Shown here piece by piece: positions 8,490 through 17,253 of a stretch of 49,273 nucleotides of DNA (the first letter of the stretch is position 1; the number at the start of each line of letters is the position of its first letter). The notes under the pieces were generated by a model. That model saw only the letters and a list, made by a program, of their open reading frames with translations. It ran no database searches and was not told the DNA's origin. Source of the DNA: Planctomycetota bacterium (GTDB taxonomy: Bacteria; Planctomycetota; Phycisphaerae; Phycisphaerales; UBA1924); the NCBI GenBank assembly GCA_030950285.1, contig JAUZRR010000052.1, forward strand, positions 1 to 49,273, given 5' to 3'. The position numbers were made by a program, and so were the translations under genes.

Positions 8490-9296
8490 TTAGCCGTCGG
8501 TGCCGGCATCTGAGAGATCGGCGGGCGGGTCGAAGCTGGGCATGTCGCCGGTGTTGGTCTTGACCCAGCGGAACTCGATCTCGACAGACGGCTCTGTTTG
8601 CGAGGTGAGTCGCTGCCGCTGCATCATCGGGATCTTGAGGCCGTCGAACTCCTGGTAGTCGGAGACGATCACGATGGCGTCCTGGCTCGGGTCGGCCTCT
8701 GAGGCGAGCTCGCGGGCGACCAGGAGCTTGCTCTCGACGTCAAAGTAGACCGACCCTTTGACGCCGGTCCGGGTGGTGAAGCTCACGCGGTAGGCGTCGC
8801 GTCCGTCGATCTTGGCCATGCCTTCGGTCTTGAGGGAGGTGTAGCGTTCGTCGTAGCCGGCTTCGCCGAGGAAGAACGCGTTGTCGAGGAGCACCGCCCG
8901 TTCTCTGGCGTCCAGCAGGAACGCCTTGCTCGAGAGGTTGCGGCCCCAGGCGACTTCGCCGTTGGTGCATCGGATGGTGGTGCCCATTGCCGGGGCTTCC
9001 AGCTCTGCGCGAAAGTTGTTCGGAGCCTGGGTGTAGACGCGGATGATCTGGGTTTCGTTCTGAGCGAGGAGTCGGTAAATGCCTTCGATGACCCGGTCCT
9101 GCTGGCGCTGGTAGGCCTCAAGGCCGCCGGTGGCCTGGATGTGGGCATCGAACAACTCGGCGGCGGCGGGGAGGTCGGCCGAATCGGGCTGGGCGAGGTT
9201 TGTCGGGGTCTCTGGTGATTCAGGGGCGGTCCCGGCGCCACGTCCGAGCGGGACAAGGAGAGCGAGCACGGCAGCGGTATGGGCGATAGTGAGCAT
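8490..9296 (-). CDS. Exported LolA-like/outer-membrane lipoprotein-sorting-type protein
   Basis: A 268-residue protein with a Sec signal peptide (MLTIAHTAAVLALLVPLGRG). The mature part opens with a helix (AAELFDAHIQATGGLEAYQR) and continues as an antiparallel beta sheet, with KGSVYFDVESKLLVARE and DYQEFDGLKIPMMQRQ, the pattern of LolA/LolB-fold or DUF4292-like proteins. Such proteins bind lipid or lipoprotein acyl chains in the periplasm; this one is not close enough to call LolA itself. The ATG at 9296 is preferred over one at 9359 because it places the signal at the N terminus. It is convergent with nth, with 36 bp between them. Confidence 0.65.
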   Translation of the reverse strand: MLTIAHTAAVLALLVPLGRGAGTAPESPETPTNLAQPDSADLPAAAELFDAHIQATGGLEAYQRQQDRVIEGIYRLLAQNETQIIRVYTQAPNNFRAELEAPAMGTTIRCTNGEVAWGRNLSSKAFLLDARERAVLLDNAFFLGEAGYDERYTSLKTEGMAKIDGRDAYRVSFTTRTGVKGSVYFDVESKLLVARELASEADPSQDAIVIVSDYQEFDGLKIPMMQRQRLTSQTEPSVEIEFRWVKTNTGDMPSFDPPADLSDAGTDG

Positions 9297-9379
9297 GTAT
9301 GGGTATCTCGGCTCGGTGGGTGCCTGGGCTTTGCTTCGATCCGCGAACGCGGGGGGCATGCACCAAACACGGTCTCAAA

Positions 9380-9453
9380 TACGCCCGCCGCGATTCGAAC
9401 GCGGAACCTCTGCCTTCGGAGGGCAGCGCTCTATCCAGTTGAGCTACGGGCGC
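9380..9453 (-). tRNA. tRNA-Arg (CCG)
   Basis: Read on the minus strand, it folds as a full cloverleaf: acceptor GCGCCCG against CGGGCGT, D arm GCTC..GAGC, anticodon stem CTGCC/GGCAG with loop CTCCGAA (anticodon CCG, codon CGG), and T arm with GTTCGAATC. The 3' CCA is not encoded. It lies 83 bp upstream of the LolA-like gene on the same strand. Confidence 0.96.
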
Positions 9454-9586
9454 TCGCTCGTCGGGGTTCGATGAGCCCCGCCGACGCGGATGGTACGATC
9501 CCCGGTTGCCTCCGGCAATACCGGACGCTCTCTCCATTTGCCACAATCCGAGATTCCGTCCCGCTTTGTTGTCGTGTTGCCCTGCG

Positions 9587-10879
9587 ATGCCATTGAACGC
9601 CACACCATCCCGGGCCGTTGTCGCACCCGCTTCACGCGGCCCGGCACCGCTGTGGGCGGTGCAGTCGATGGTCTTTCTGGCGAGCATGGGCACCGGAGTC
9701 GTGACCAACGGGATTTTCTTTATCGCCAAAGAGAGCGGCGGATTTACGCCGTCGATGAACTTTGGGCTGGGTCTGCTCCTGGGGGTGATGTACATCCTCG
9801 GGGCGGCGGGCGTCGGGCCGGTGCTCAAGCGGGTGGCGGCTCGGAACCCAAGGGTCAGCAGCCGGGGGGTGGTCGCGGGGCTTTCGGTGTGTATGGGCGC
9901 GGCGGCGATGGTGCCTCCTGTGGTTGCTTCGCTCGCGCCGGAATGGGCAGCCGCGGCAGTGTGGAGCGGGGTAGGGTTCTACGCTCTCTGTTCGGGGGCG
10001 TTCTGGCCGATTGTCGAGAGCTATCTGGGGGGCGGGCGTACGGGGCACAGCCTTCGGCGGGCAGTGGGGCAGTTCAACATTCTCTGGGCGTTGGCGGTGC
10101 TGGTGTCGCTGTGGGCGATGGCGCCGTTGCTTGATCGTGCGCCGCTCGCGGTTTTGGTTGTCTTCGGGCTGATTCAGTTGGGAGCGACGGTGCTGGTGGT
10201 GCCGATGGGCCGCGAACCGGGAAGGCATGTGGCAGAGCAGCACGAGCCTCACCCGCCCGTCTATTTGCCACTCTTGACGACGTTTCGCCTGCTCCTGCCG
10301 ACGAGTTATTACGTGGTGAGCGTCTGGTCTCCCTTTGCCCCTGAGGCGCTCGATCGGCTCGGGGTCGAGATCGGGTGGCAGACGCCCGTCGCGGCGACGT
10401 GGATGCTCTCAAGGCTGGTCGTGTTTGTCGCGATGGAACGCTGGCACGGGTGGCACGGGCGGTGGTGGCTGGTGGTCGTGGGGGCGGTGGGGATGGTCGG
10501 CGGGATCGGGGTGGCGTTGGTGGCGCCGCTGGTGGGTGGAGGGGCGGGGCTTGCGTTGCTGGTGGCCGGGCTGGGGATGCTCGGGGTGGGCAACGGCGTG
10601 ATCTATGTCGCGTCGCTTTATTACGCGATGGAGGTCGGGCGGGGTGAGATAAAGGCCGGCGGAACCCACGAAGCGTTGATCGGCGTGGGGTTTGCGGGCG
10701 GGCCGATGACGGGCTTGCTGGCGGTGGGGGCGGTCAGAAGCGGGGTGCTGCCCGAGGGGGCGGGCCTGAATCTGACCATGCTGGTGTTTCTCGGGGTTGT
10801 GCTGGGGATTGTCGGGGTCTGGGTGGGTCGGCGTGTGGCGGTTGCGACCCGGCGGGCTGGTGAGCTGAGTTCGGTTTGA
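9587..10879 (+). CDS. Major facilitator-type membrane transporter
   Basis: A 430-residue, very hydrophobic protein with about 11-12 predicted membrane helices, for example 18-38 (WAVQSMVFLASMGTGVVTNG), a helix pair around 55-75, AVWSGVGFYALCSGAFWPIVES (about 128-150) and four helices in the C-terminal half. A loop with GRTGHSLRRAVGQFNILW sits where MFS proteins have the cytoplasmic motif between helices. The substrate cannot be told from the sequence. The ATG at 9587 was chosen over 9506 because the extra 27 residues there look like translated intergenic DNA. The 215 bp after the gene hold nothing that I recognise. Confidence 0.75.
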   Translation: MPLNATPSRAVVAPASRGPAPLWAVQSMVFLASMGTGVVTNGIFFIAKESGGFTPSMNFGLGLLLGVMYILGAAGVGPVLKRVAARNPRVSSRGVVAGLSVCMGAAAMVPPVVASLAPEWAAAAVWSGVGFYALCSGAFWPIVESYLGGGRTGHSLRRAVGQFNILWALAVLVSLWAMAPLLDRAPLAVLVVFGLIQLGATVLVVPMGREPGRHVAEQHEPHPPVYLPLLTTFRLLLPTSYYVVSVWSPFAPEALDRLGVEIGWQTPVAATWMLSRLVVFVAMERWHGWHGRWWLVVVGAVGMVGGIGVALVAPLVGGGAGLALLVAGLGMLGVGNGVIYVASLYYAMEVGRGEIKAGGTHEALIGVGFAGGPMTGLLAVGAVRSGVLPEGAGLNLTMLVFLGVVLGIVGVWVGRRVAVATRRAGELSSV

Positions 10880-11094
10880 AGGATTTGCCGGGCTCGGCGG
10901 ATCCTCGCACCCCGTGCAACCGGAGAGGGTTCCGGTTCGATAACATGGGGGCTGCTGCGCATTCCGCGCGGCGTGTGAACCGGGGCGGCCCGGTCGGTCG
11001 ATGGAACCCGGTCGAATAGGTCCGCGTCTGAAGCGGTACTGATTGAGGAAGAATGCGGCGCCACGACGGCGACGCGCAGGCCTCTGGAGCAGAA

Positions 11095-13347
11095 ATGTCG
11101 AGACTTACCACGATTCGTTGCCTCACGGTCCTCGCGGCTCTGGGGCTTTCGTCGCTTGCTGCTTCTGCGCAGGTCGAGGCGGTCGCCGAGCACGACGGCC
11201 GCTGGTCTGAAGAGATCTGGACCTCCGCCAAGTCGGGCGACACCGATCAGCTCGACGCGATGCTCCGCGAGTTGCATGAGCGGGAATCGACACCGCTGGC
11301 GGTCGGGATCGCGGGGGATATCCAGCTCTACAACATGAACATCGCCAAGCGTGAGGCCGACCGCGAGGCCCGTACCGCCGAGGCACACGCCGAACTCGGG
11401 GAGCGGCTCAGCGAGGCGCTCGACGACCCCGCCGGGTTCAAGCTCGGCGAGGCTCTTGTGCTGACGATGGAGCTGATCGAGCTTCACGGCGGTCCGCTCG
11501 CGGCCAGCGACCTGATGGCCGACCCGCTGGTGAGCGAAGCGGTCAACCGCGCCGACGCCGCGGCGAAGCAGGCCGAGGCTGCGGGGCAGTGGCTCAAAGC
11601 CAGCGAGCTGTTCTACCGGCTGCACGTGTTGTTTGATGTCGACAAGCGCTACCAAGGGGACATCGACCGCCTCGGTCGGCGGCTCTCGATGATCCGGCTT
11701 TATGCACCGGAGCACTATTGGAGCCTGCGGAACGCCCGGCGGCTCGAAGCCGGGGAGTCCGAACTCCCGCCCTACAACGCGATGGGCGACAGCTACGAAG
11801 AGAAACTCAAGGGGCTCGACAAGTGGGTCATCATTCAGTCGGTCGGTATCGCCGGGACGCGGCACGTGGACGGACAGGCGCTCCGCCAGATGATCGCGGC
11901 CGGGATCGACGGCGTGGAGACCATGGCGACGACGTCTGAACTTGCCCAGACCTTTACCGGCTTGCAGGACTCGATGGCGACGCAGGCGTTTCTGACCAAC
12001 CTGCACTCGATCCGCGAAAAATGGCAACAGCCCGAGACCGGGCTGAGTCAGCGGGACCTCAGCCGCCTGATGGACGACATCACTGATCTCTCAACCCAGA
12101 CTGTGGGCATCCCTAAGGAGGCGGTGCTGCACGAGTTTGGCAACGGGGCAATGACCGTGCTCGACGACTATTCCACGATCATCTGGCCCGACCAGGTCCG
12201 GCGGTTTGAGCGGAACACGCGGGGCGAGTTCATCGGGATCGGGGTCTCGATTCAGCACGACGAACTGATGCAGATCAAGGTCGTGACGCCCCTGGAAGGC
12301 ACCCCCGCCCAGCGGGCCGGGGTCCGTTCCGACGACGTCATCGTTTCGGTCGACGGCCAGTCCACCGCCGGGTTCACCCTCGACCAGGCGGTCGATGTCA
12401 TCACCGGCCCGAAAAACACCAAGGTCACCATCGGCTTTGAGCGTGAAGAAGACGGCGAGACCGTGGTGAAAGACATCACCATTGTTCGTGCCGCGATCAA
12501 GCTCCGCAGCGTCAAGGGCTGGAAACGGACCGGGGCCAGCGAGGAGGACTGGAACTGGTTTGTCGACCCTGACAGCGGGATCGGGTATGTCCGCCTCTCG
12601 CAGTTTACCGCGAGCACCGCGCGGGACCTCAGCAATGCGATCGACGAGATGACCGAGCAAGGGCTCAATGGGCTCGTGCTCGACCTGCGGTTCAACCCCG
12701 GCGGGCTGCTCGATCAGGCGGTCGACGTCGTCGGCGAGTTTGTGCCCAGCGGCGTGGTGGTGACCACAGAAAACGCCGACGGCGTGCTCACCGCGACCGA
12801 GCGGATCAGACACGGGTCCGGCCGTCTCGGGGATATCCCAGTCGCGATCCTGGTCAACCCGGGCTCGGCGTCTGCCAGCGAGATCGTGGCGGGCGCGTTG
12901 CAGGACTACGCCGAGCGGGGGCAGCTTGACGCGATCGTCATCGGGCAGCGCAGCTTCGGCAAGGGCAGCGTGCAGAACGCCTGGCCGCTGCAGACCAAAG
13001 CCCGCGCCATGCTCAAGGTCACCACGCAGTACTACCGCTTGCCCAACGGCCGGCTGATCCATCGACGCCCCGGGCTGACCGAGTGGGGCATCGAGCCCGA
13101 TCTCGTCGTGGACATGCTCCCGTCGCAGAATCAGGAAGCGATCTCGCTTCGCCGCGAGGCCGACGTGCAGCCGCTCGATGAGAACGGCCAGATCATCGTC
13201 TCCGACGAACCCAAAGCCAACCCCGACGACCTGCTCACCAAGGGGATCGACCTGCAGCTCGAGACCGCGGTTGTGCTGCTCAAGTGCCGGGCTGCGGGGC
13301 TGCAAGAGGCCCGCGCGGTCGGGGATGTTGAGTCGGGGAGTTCCTGA
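11095..13347 (+). CDS. S41-family carboxyl-terminal processing protease with PDZ domain
   Basis: A 750-residue periplasmic serine protease of the CtpA/Prc type. It has a signal peptide (residues 1-24, ending ASA), then a helical N-terminal region of about 330 residues. The PDZ domain runs from GEFIGIGVSIQH (377) to about 465, with the substrate-binding loop GTPAQRAGVRSDD. The S41 core follows: GLVLDLRFNPGGLL (about 523-536), the nucleophile motif GSASASEI (about 591-598), and the general-base lysine in FGKGSVQ (Lys623). It is longer than typical CtpA (about 400-450) because of the N-terminal helical part, more like Prc. The ATG at 11095 places the signal peptide at the N terminus. Its likely role is processing or clearing envelope proteins. 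Confidence 0.9.
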   Translation: MSRLTTIRCLTVLAALGLSSLAASAQVEAVAEHDGRWSEEIWTSAKSGDTDQLDAMLRELHERESTPLAVGIAGDIQLYNMNIAKREADREARTAEAHAELGERLSEALDDPAGFKLGEALVLTMELIELHGGPLAASDLMADPLVSEAVNRADAAAKQAEAAGQWLKASELFYRLHVLFDVDKRYQGDIDRLGRRLSMIRLYAPEHYWSLRNARRLEAGESELPPYNAMGDSYEEKLKGLDKWVIIQSVGIAGTRHVDGQALRQMIAAGIDGVETMATTSELAQTFTGLQDSMATQAFLTNLHSIREKWQQPETGLSQRDLSRLMDDITDLSTQTVGIPKEAVLHEFGNGAMTVLDDYSTIIWPDQVRRFERNTRGEFIGIGVSIQHDELMQIKVVTPLEGTPAQRAGVRSDDVIVSVDGQSTAGFTLDQAVDVITGPKNTKVTIGFEREEDGETVVKDITIVRAAIKLRSVKGWKRTGASEEDWNWFVDPDSGIGYVRLSQFTASTARDLSNAIDEMTEQGLNGLVLDLRFNPGGLLDQAVDVVGEFVPSGVVVTTENADGVLTATERIRHGSGRLGDIPVAILVNPGSASASEIVAGALQDYAERGQLDAIVIGQRSFGKGSVQNAWPLQTKARAMLKVTTQYYRLPNGRLIHRRPGLTEWGIEPDLVVDMLPSQNQEAISLRREADVQPLDENGQIIVSDEPKANPDDLLTKGIDLQLETAVVLLKCRAAGLQEARAVGDVESGSS

Positions 13348-13602
13348 GGCCGGACGCATCCGCAGCGGTCGATGCGACGAATCTCGGGACGTTCTGAGGA
13401 GCGTGCTCGCTCGGCGGGCGTGGTTTGCTGTCGGCGAGCGTCCTATGATGGATCGCGTATCGGCTGACGGTGCGAATCGGGGTTTGTTTGTGCAAGCAGC
13501 GACCTTTCGGCGAGGAATCGCCGGAGAACCCGCCGCGAGCCGCCCACGTTTCGTGTCGATACCAGGTGTACGCCGAGATTGAAACAGGACCGGGAGCCCA
13601 AC

Positions 13603-14721
13603 ATGACCCAGGCATCAGCGAGCACATCCAGCCCGCGCGCGGCCGACAGACCCTCTGACGGGCTGTCCGGCGAGACACTCTGCAAGTGGCTGTACGACAT
13701 GCAGCTCATACGCGAGTTTGAGACCCGCACGATGCAGGCCTACCAGCAGGCCAAGATCGGCGGGTTCTGCCATATCTATTCCGGGCAGGAAGCCTGCGCG
13801 GTCGGCACGATCAAGAGTGTCGAGGATGACGACCCGATCGTGCTTGCCTACCGCGATCACGGGCACGCGCTGGCGAGGGGATTGAGCCCTCGGGCCTGCA
13901 TGGCCGAGATGTACGGCAAGCTCGCCGGGTGCGCCAAAGGCAAGGGCGGCTCGATGCACATGTTCGACAAGCCCCACTGGCTGTTCGGGGGGCACGGGAT
14001 CGTCGGGGCGCAGACGCCGCTGGGTGCGGGGCTCGCGTTTGCGGCCCGCTACGAGTGGGAGGTGCTCGGCAAGGGCAAGAAAAAAGTCTCGCTCTGCTAT
14101 CTGGGCGACGGCGCGATCGACCAGGGCGCGTTCCACGAGGCCCTCAACCTCGTCTCGCTCTTTAGCATCCCGGTCATCTATATCATCGAGAACAACGGCT
14201 ACTCGATGGGCACCGCGATCGAACGCCACACCGCCAACCACGACGACCTGATCTCACGCGGCAAGTCCTACGGCATCAAGAGCATCGAGATCGACGGCTT
14301 TGACGTGCTCAACGTCTACGACCAGTTCAAGCCCTTTGCCGACGAGTGCCGCGACCTGCAGCGGCCGGGGTTTGTAGACCTCAAAACCTACCGGTACATG
14401 GGGCACTCGATGTCCGACCCGCAGAAGTACCGCACCAAGGATGAGGTCGAGACGTGGAAAGAGAAGGACTCGATCGCGGCGTTGGCGTCGTGTTTGCTGA
14501 CGCCCGAGAGCGAGGGCGGCCGCGGGTGTTTGAGTGAGGACGACTGGAAGTCGATGCGCAAGGAGATCGCCGAGATCGTGCGTGACGCGGTGCAGTTTGC
14601 TGAGGACGCCCCGGCTCCGGAGGTGGGGGCCGAGCTTTATAGCGACGTGTACATCAACCCGATGCCTCAGCTGAGCCCGATGGGTGAGTACACGCACGGT
14701 GAGAAGAATCCGCTGCTGTAG
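13603..14721 (+). CDS. pdhA: Pyruvate dehydrogenase E1 alpha subunit
   Basis: Thiamine diphosphate-dependent E1 alpha subunit; with PdhB it decarboxylates pyruvate and transfers the acetyl group to the lipoyl arm of E2 in the cytoplasm. The 372-residue protein has the family blocks FCHIYSGQEACAVG, YRDHGHALARG, and KGGSMHMFD, the ThDP motif GDG at 168-170 continuing to ENNGYSMGT, and the phosphorylation-loop region YRYMGHSMSDP. The ATG at 13603 has GGGAG about 8 bp upstream. The next gene starts 3 bp after its stop, so the downstream MNT/HEPN genes are very likely on the same transcript, with pdhB and pdhC after them. Confidence 0.95.
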   Translation: MTQASASTSSPRAADRPSDGLSGETLCKWLYDMQLIREFETRTMQAYQQAKIGGFCHIYSGQEACAVGTIKSVEDDDPIVLAYRDHGHALARGLSPRACMAEMYGKLAGCAKGKGGSMHMFDKPHWLFGGHGIVGAQTPLGAGLAFAARYEWEVLGKGKKKVSLCYLGDGAIDQGAFHEALNLVSLFSIPVIYIIENNGYSMGTAIERHTANHDDLISRGKSYGIKSIEIDGFDVLNVYDQFKPFADECRDLQRPGFVDLKTYRYMGHSMSDPQKYRTKDEVETWKEKDSIAALASCLLTPESEGGRGCLSEDDWKSMRKEIAEIVRDAVQFAEDAPAPEVGAELYSDVYINPMPQLSPMGEYTHGEKNPLL

Positions 14722-14724
14722 GCC

Positions 14725-15027
14725 ATGCATACCCCGATCAACATTCCGCCCGATCGGCTCGCAGCATTCTGCACGAAGTGGAAGGTTGCGGAGCTGTCGC
14801 TCTTTGGGTCGGTGTTGCGGGAGGACTTCGAGGCTGACAGTGATGTTGATGTACTGGTGGAGTTCCTGCCCGACGCACCCTATGGCATCGACGAGCATGT
14901 CGAGATGATCACGGAACTTCAGGATATCTTCGGCCGACCGGTTGATCTCGTCCGGGCTGGTTCGCTGAAGAATCCCTTTCGCCGGAGTGAGATTATGTCG
15001 ACGCGGAGGGTGATCCATGCCGCGTAG
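14725..15027 (+). CDS. mntA: MNT-type nucleotidyltransferase, antitoxin of a HEPN/MNT pair (copy 1)
   Basis: A 100-residue minimal nucleotidyltransferase. The signature GSX10DXD is complete: Gly28-Ser29, Asp40, Asp42 in LFGSVLREDFEADSDVDVLV. In characterised MntA/HepT modules such a protein adds AMP to the HEPN toxin and silences it; that role is inferred here. It starts 3 bp after pdhA and overlaps the HEPN gene by 11 bp. Its first 45 residues are almost the same as those of the second MNT gene (15397-15708), with high nucleotide identity over the first ~110 bp, so the two are paralogues from a duplication. Confidence 0.87.
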   Translation: MHTPINIPPDRLAAFCTKWKVAELSLFGSVLREDFEADSDVDVLVEFLPDAPYGIDEHVEMITELQDIFGRPVDLVRAGSLKNPFRRSEIMSTRRVIHAA

Positions 15028-15391
15028 GGACAAGGATGACGCCAGCCGCCTGTTTGACATGCTTGCCGCGGCGAAGCTCGTTGTCCTGTTCACGACCGAG
15101 AGGAACTGGGAGGACTATCAGGCAGATGTCCTGCTCCGTTCCGCGGTTGAGCGGCAGGTGAGTATCCTCGGCGAGGCAGCGTGGAAAACGTCGGCCGAAT
15201 GCAAAGGATCGCATCCTGAGATTCCATGGGAAAAGATCGCACCGGCCCGCCACCGCCTGATCCATGACTACGACCAGATCGACGACGCAATCGTCTGGTC
15301 AATTGCGACACGATATGTTCCCGAGCTCATTCCTCAACTTGAAGCCATGATGCCTCCGATTCCCGACCAAGATTCAGAGGCATCCCTGTGA
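15017..15391 (+). CDS. hepT: HEPN-domain protein, HepT-like toxin (copy 1)
   Basis: A 124-residue all-helical HEPN protein. The RNase motif RX4HXY is present as Arg78, His83, Tyr85 (PARHRLIHDYDQID). HepT proteins are RNases that cleave cellular RNA when not modified by the partner MntA; the activity here is inferred from the motif. The start overlaps mntA copy 1 (15017-15027), the usual coupled order antitoxin-toxin. The second half resembles the HEPN protein at 15705-16073 (PEIPWEKIAPARHRLIHDYD against PELPWRQVIDHRNVIAHGYD), but the N-terminal helices differ. Confidence 0.85.
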   Translation: MPRRDKDDASRLFDMLAAAKLVVLFTTERNWEDYQADVLLRSAVERQVSILGEAAWKTSAECKGSHPEIPWEKIAPARHRLIHDYDQIDDAIVWSIATRYVPELIPQLEAMMPPIPDQDSEASL

Positions 15392-15396
15392 CAGCC

Positions 15397-15708
15397 ATGC
15401 ATACCGCAATAGACATTCCGCCCGATCGGCTCGCAGTATTCTGCAAGAAATGGAAAGTCACGGAGCTCTCGCTCTTTGGTTCGGTGTTGCGTGACGACTT
15501 TGGGCCGGAGAGTGATGTCGATGTGCTGGTGGAGTTTGCTTCGGACGCCGGTCTTTCTATGTTCGACCTGCTCACCTTTCGAGACGAGCTCTCGGAGATT
15601 CTTGGCCGCCCGGTCGATGTGGTCACACGCCGGTCGATCGAGCAGTCGCCAAATCCGTGGAAACGGCACGAGATCCTCGGCCAAGCAAGAGTGGTGTATG
15701 CGGCATGA
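15397..15708 (+). CDS. mntA: MNT-type nucleotidyltransferase, antitoxin of a HEPN/MNT pair (copy 2)
   Basis: A 103-residue minimal nucleotidyltransferase with GSX10DXD intact (Gly28-Ser29, Asp40, Asp42). Its N terminus MHTAIDIPPDRLAVFCKKWK parallels MHTPINIPPDRLAAFCTKWK of copy 1. The middle part (DAGLSMFDLLTFRDELSEIL) is closer to the general MNT family than that of copy 1. I placed the start at ATG 15397 by alignment with copy 1; a GTG at 15388, overlapping the hepT stop, is equally possible and adds three residues. The stop overlaps the start of the second HEPN gene (ATGA). Confidence 0.87.
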   Translation: MHTAIDIPPDRLAVFCKKWKVTELSLFGSVLRDDFGPESDVDVLVEFASDAGLSMFDLLTFRDELSEILGRPVDVVTRRSIEQSPNPWKRHEILGQARVVYAA

Positions 15709-16073
15709 GTCGAAGGGTGATCCCATCTCTGCTCTACGATCTTGTCGCAAGCGGCGAGGCGATTCTTGAACTCCGGCGCGGGGGAGCGTTGCTCAGCGGC
15801 TCGCCCGCAAAGAACACGGAACTTGCAGCGATTTTATACAATTTCGTCGTCATGGGTGAGATCGCAAGCCGGCTGGGCGAGGACTTTCTTGCCCAGCACC
15901 CGGAGTTGCCATGGCGACAAGTGATCGATCACAGGAATGTTATTGCTCATGGGTATGACGATGTTGACCCAGAGATACTCGCCCGAACGATTGATGAGCA
16001 CTTGCCCGACCTGGTTGCCAAGGCGCAACGGATACTCGAAACCTATGGTCCACCCCCGGAGACCGACCAATGA
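15705..16073 (+). CDS. hepT: HEPN-domain protein, HepT-like toxin (copy 2)
   Basis: A 122-residue helical HEPN protein with the RX4HXY motif as Arg77, His82, Tyr84 (DHRNVIAHGYDDVD). It is the presumed RNase partner of the MNT protein encoded just upstream, with which it shares an ATGA overlap at 15705-15708. Its own stop overlaps the ATG of pdhB (ATGA at 16070-16073), so ribosomes finishing this toxin gene can start on pdhB. The base composition looks less GC-rich than the flanking pdh genes. Confidence 0.86.
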   Translation: MSRRVIPSLLYDLVASGEAILELRRGGALLSGSPAKNTELAAILYNFVVMGEIASRLGEDFLAQHPELPWRQVIDHRNVIAHGYDDVDPEILARTIDEHLPDLVAKAQRILETYGPPPETDQ

Positions 16074-17158
16074 CCACCATCAAAGCCCCCACCCCCCCAG
16101 GCGGCACACTTCACGAGCACCCCGCACTCCCCGGCGGGTTTGCGATCCCTGACTTCGACAAGCCGTTGCCTTCGCGCGAGGGGGATCGGGAGATCCAGTA
16201 CCGCGAGGCACTCCGCGAAGCGATGAACGAGGAGATGCGCCGTGACGAGCGGGTCTTCCTCATCGGCGAAGAGGTCGCCGAGTACAACGGGGCGTACAAG
16301 ATTTCGCAGGGGATGCTCGACGAGTTCGGCGCCAAACGCATCATCGACAGCCCGATCAGCGAGAACGGGTTTGCCGGGATGAGCATCGCCGCGGCGATGT
16401 ACGGCCTGCGCCCGATTGTCGAGTTCATGAGCTGGTCGTTCAGCCTGGTCGCGGCCGACCAGTTGCTCAACAATGCTGCGAAAATGCTCTACATGTCCGG
16501 CGGGCAGTGGGGGTGCCCGATCGTCTTCCGCGGCAACGACGGCGCAGGCGGGCAGCTCGGCTCGACCCACTCCTGGTGCGTCGAGGGGCTCTACGCCAAC
16601 GTGCCCGGCTTGAAGATCGTGATCCCTTCGAACCCCTACGACGCCAAGGGGCTGCTCAAGACCGCGATTCTCGACCCCGATCCGGTGTTCGTGCTCGAGT
16701 CCGAGCGGATGCTGGGCGACAAAGCGCACGTGCCGGAGGAGGAGTACTTCATCCCCTTCGGCAAAGCGAGGCTCGTCCGCGAGGGGAGTGACTGCACCGT
16801 GATCTCGTTTGGCCGACCTGTGCAGTTCTGCATGGAAGCGTGTGAACAGCTCGCGGCTGACGGCATCGAGTGCGACCTGCTCGACATGCGGACGATCCGG
16901 CCGCTGGATATGGAGTCGGTCGTCGAGAGCCTGAAAAAGACCAACCGGATCGTGATCGTCGATCAGTCGTGGCCGTTCGGTGGCGTGGCGAGCGAGGTGA
17001 TCGCGCAGATCACCGAGCAGGCGTTCGACTGGCTCGACGGGCCGCCGGTGCGGGTGAATACTGAAGATGTCCCGACGCCGTACGCCAAGGGGCTCGAGGC
17101 GGCGTATTTGCCGAATGCTGAGAAGATCGTTGCGGGGGTCAAGCGGAGCCTGGCCTGA
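16070..17158 (+). CDS. pdhB: Pyruvate dehydrogenase E1 beta subunit
   Basis: Partner of PdhA in the ThDP-dependent E1 component. The 362-residue protein has a ~40-residue N-terminal extension, then the family blocks YREALREAMNEEMRRDERVF, GEEVAEYNGAYKISQGM (ThDP contact), DSPISENGFAGMSIAAAM, the FMSWSF region and the C-terminal transketolase domain with DLRTIRPLD-type DMRTIRPLDMES. It starts by overlapping the HEPN gene stop by 4 bp. It is followed by pdhC after a 95-bp gap. The usual operon would have pdhB directly after pdhA; here 1.35 kb of toxin-antitoxin genes lies between them. Confidence 0.95.
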   Translation: MTTIKAPTPPGGTLHEHPALPGGFAIPDFDKPLPSREGDREIQYREALREAMNEEMRRDERVFLIGEEVAEYNGAYKISQGMLDEFGAKRIIDSPISENGFAGMSIAAAMYGLRPIVEFMSWSFSLVAADQLLNNAAKMLYMSGGQWGCPIVFRGNDGAGGQLGSTHSWCVEGLYANVPGLKIVIPSNPYDAKGLLKTAILDPDPVFVLESERMLGDKAHVPEEEYFIPFGKARLVREGSDCTVISFGRPVQFCMEACEQLAADGIECDLLDMRTIRPLDMESVVESLKKTNRIVIVDQSWPFGGVASEVIAQITEQAFDWLDGPPVRVNTEDVPTPYAKGLEAAYLPNAEKIVAGVKRSLA

Positions 17159-17253
17159 CCGCACCCATCCCGACCGCCGACTTGTATGATTGTTGATTGA
17201 CCGGATATTGCAGAACGTTCGATGCTCTCCCCGATGCCGCAAGGACCACCCCC

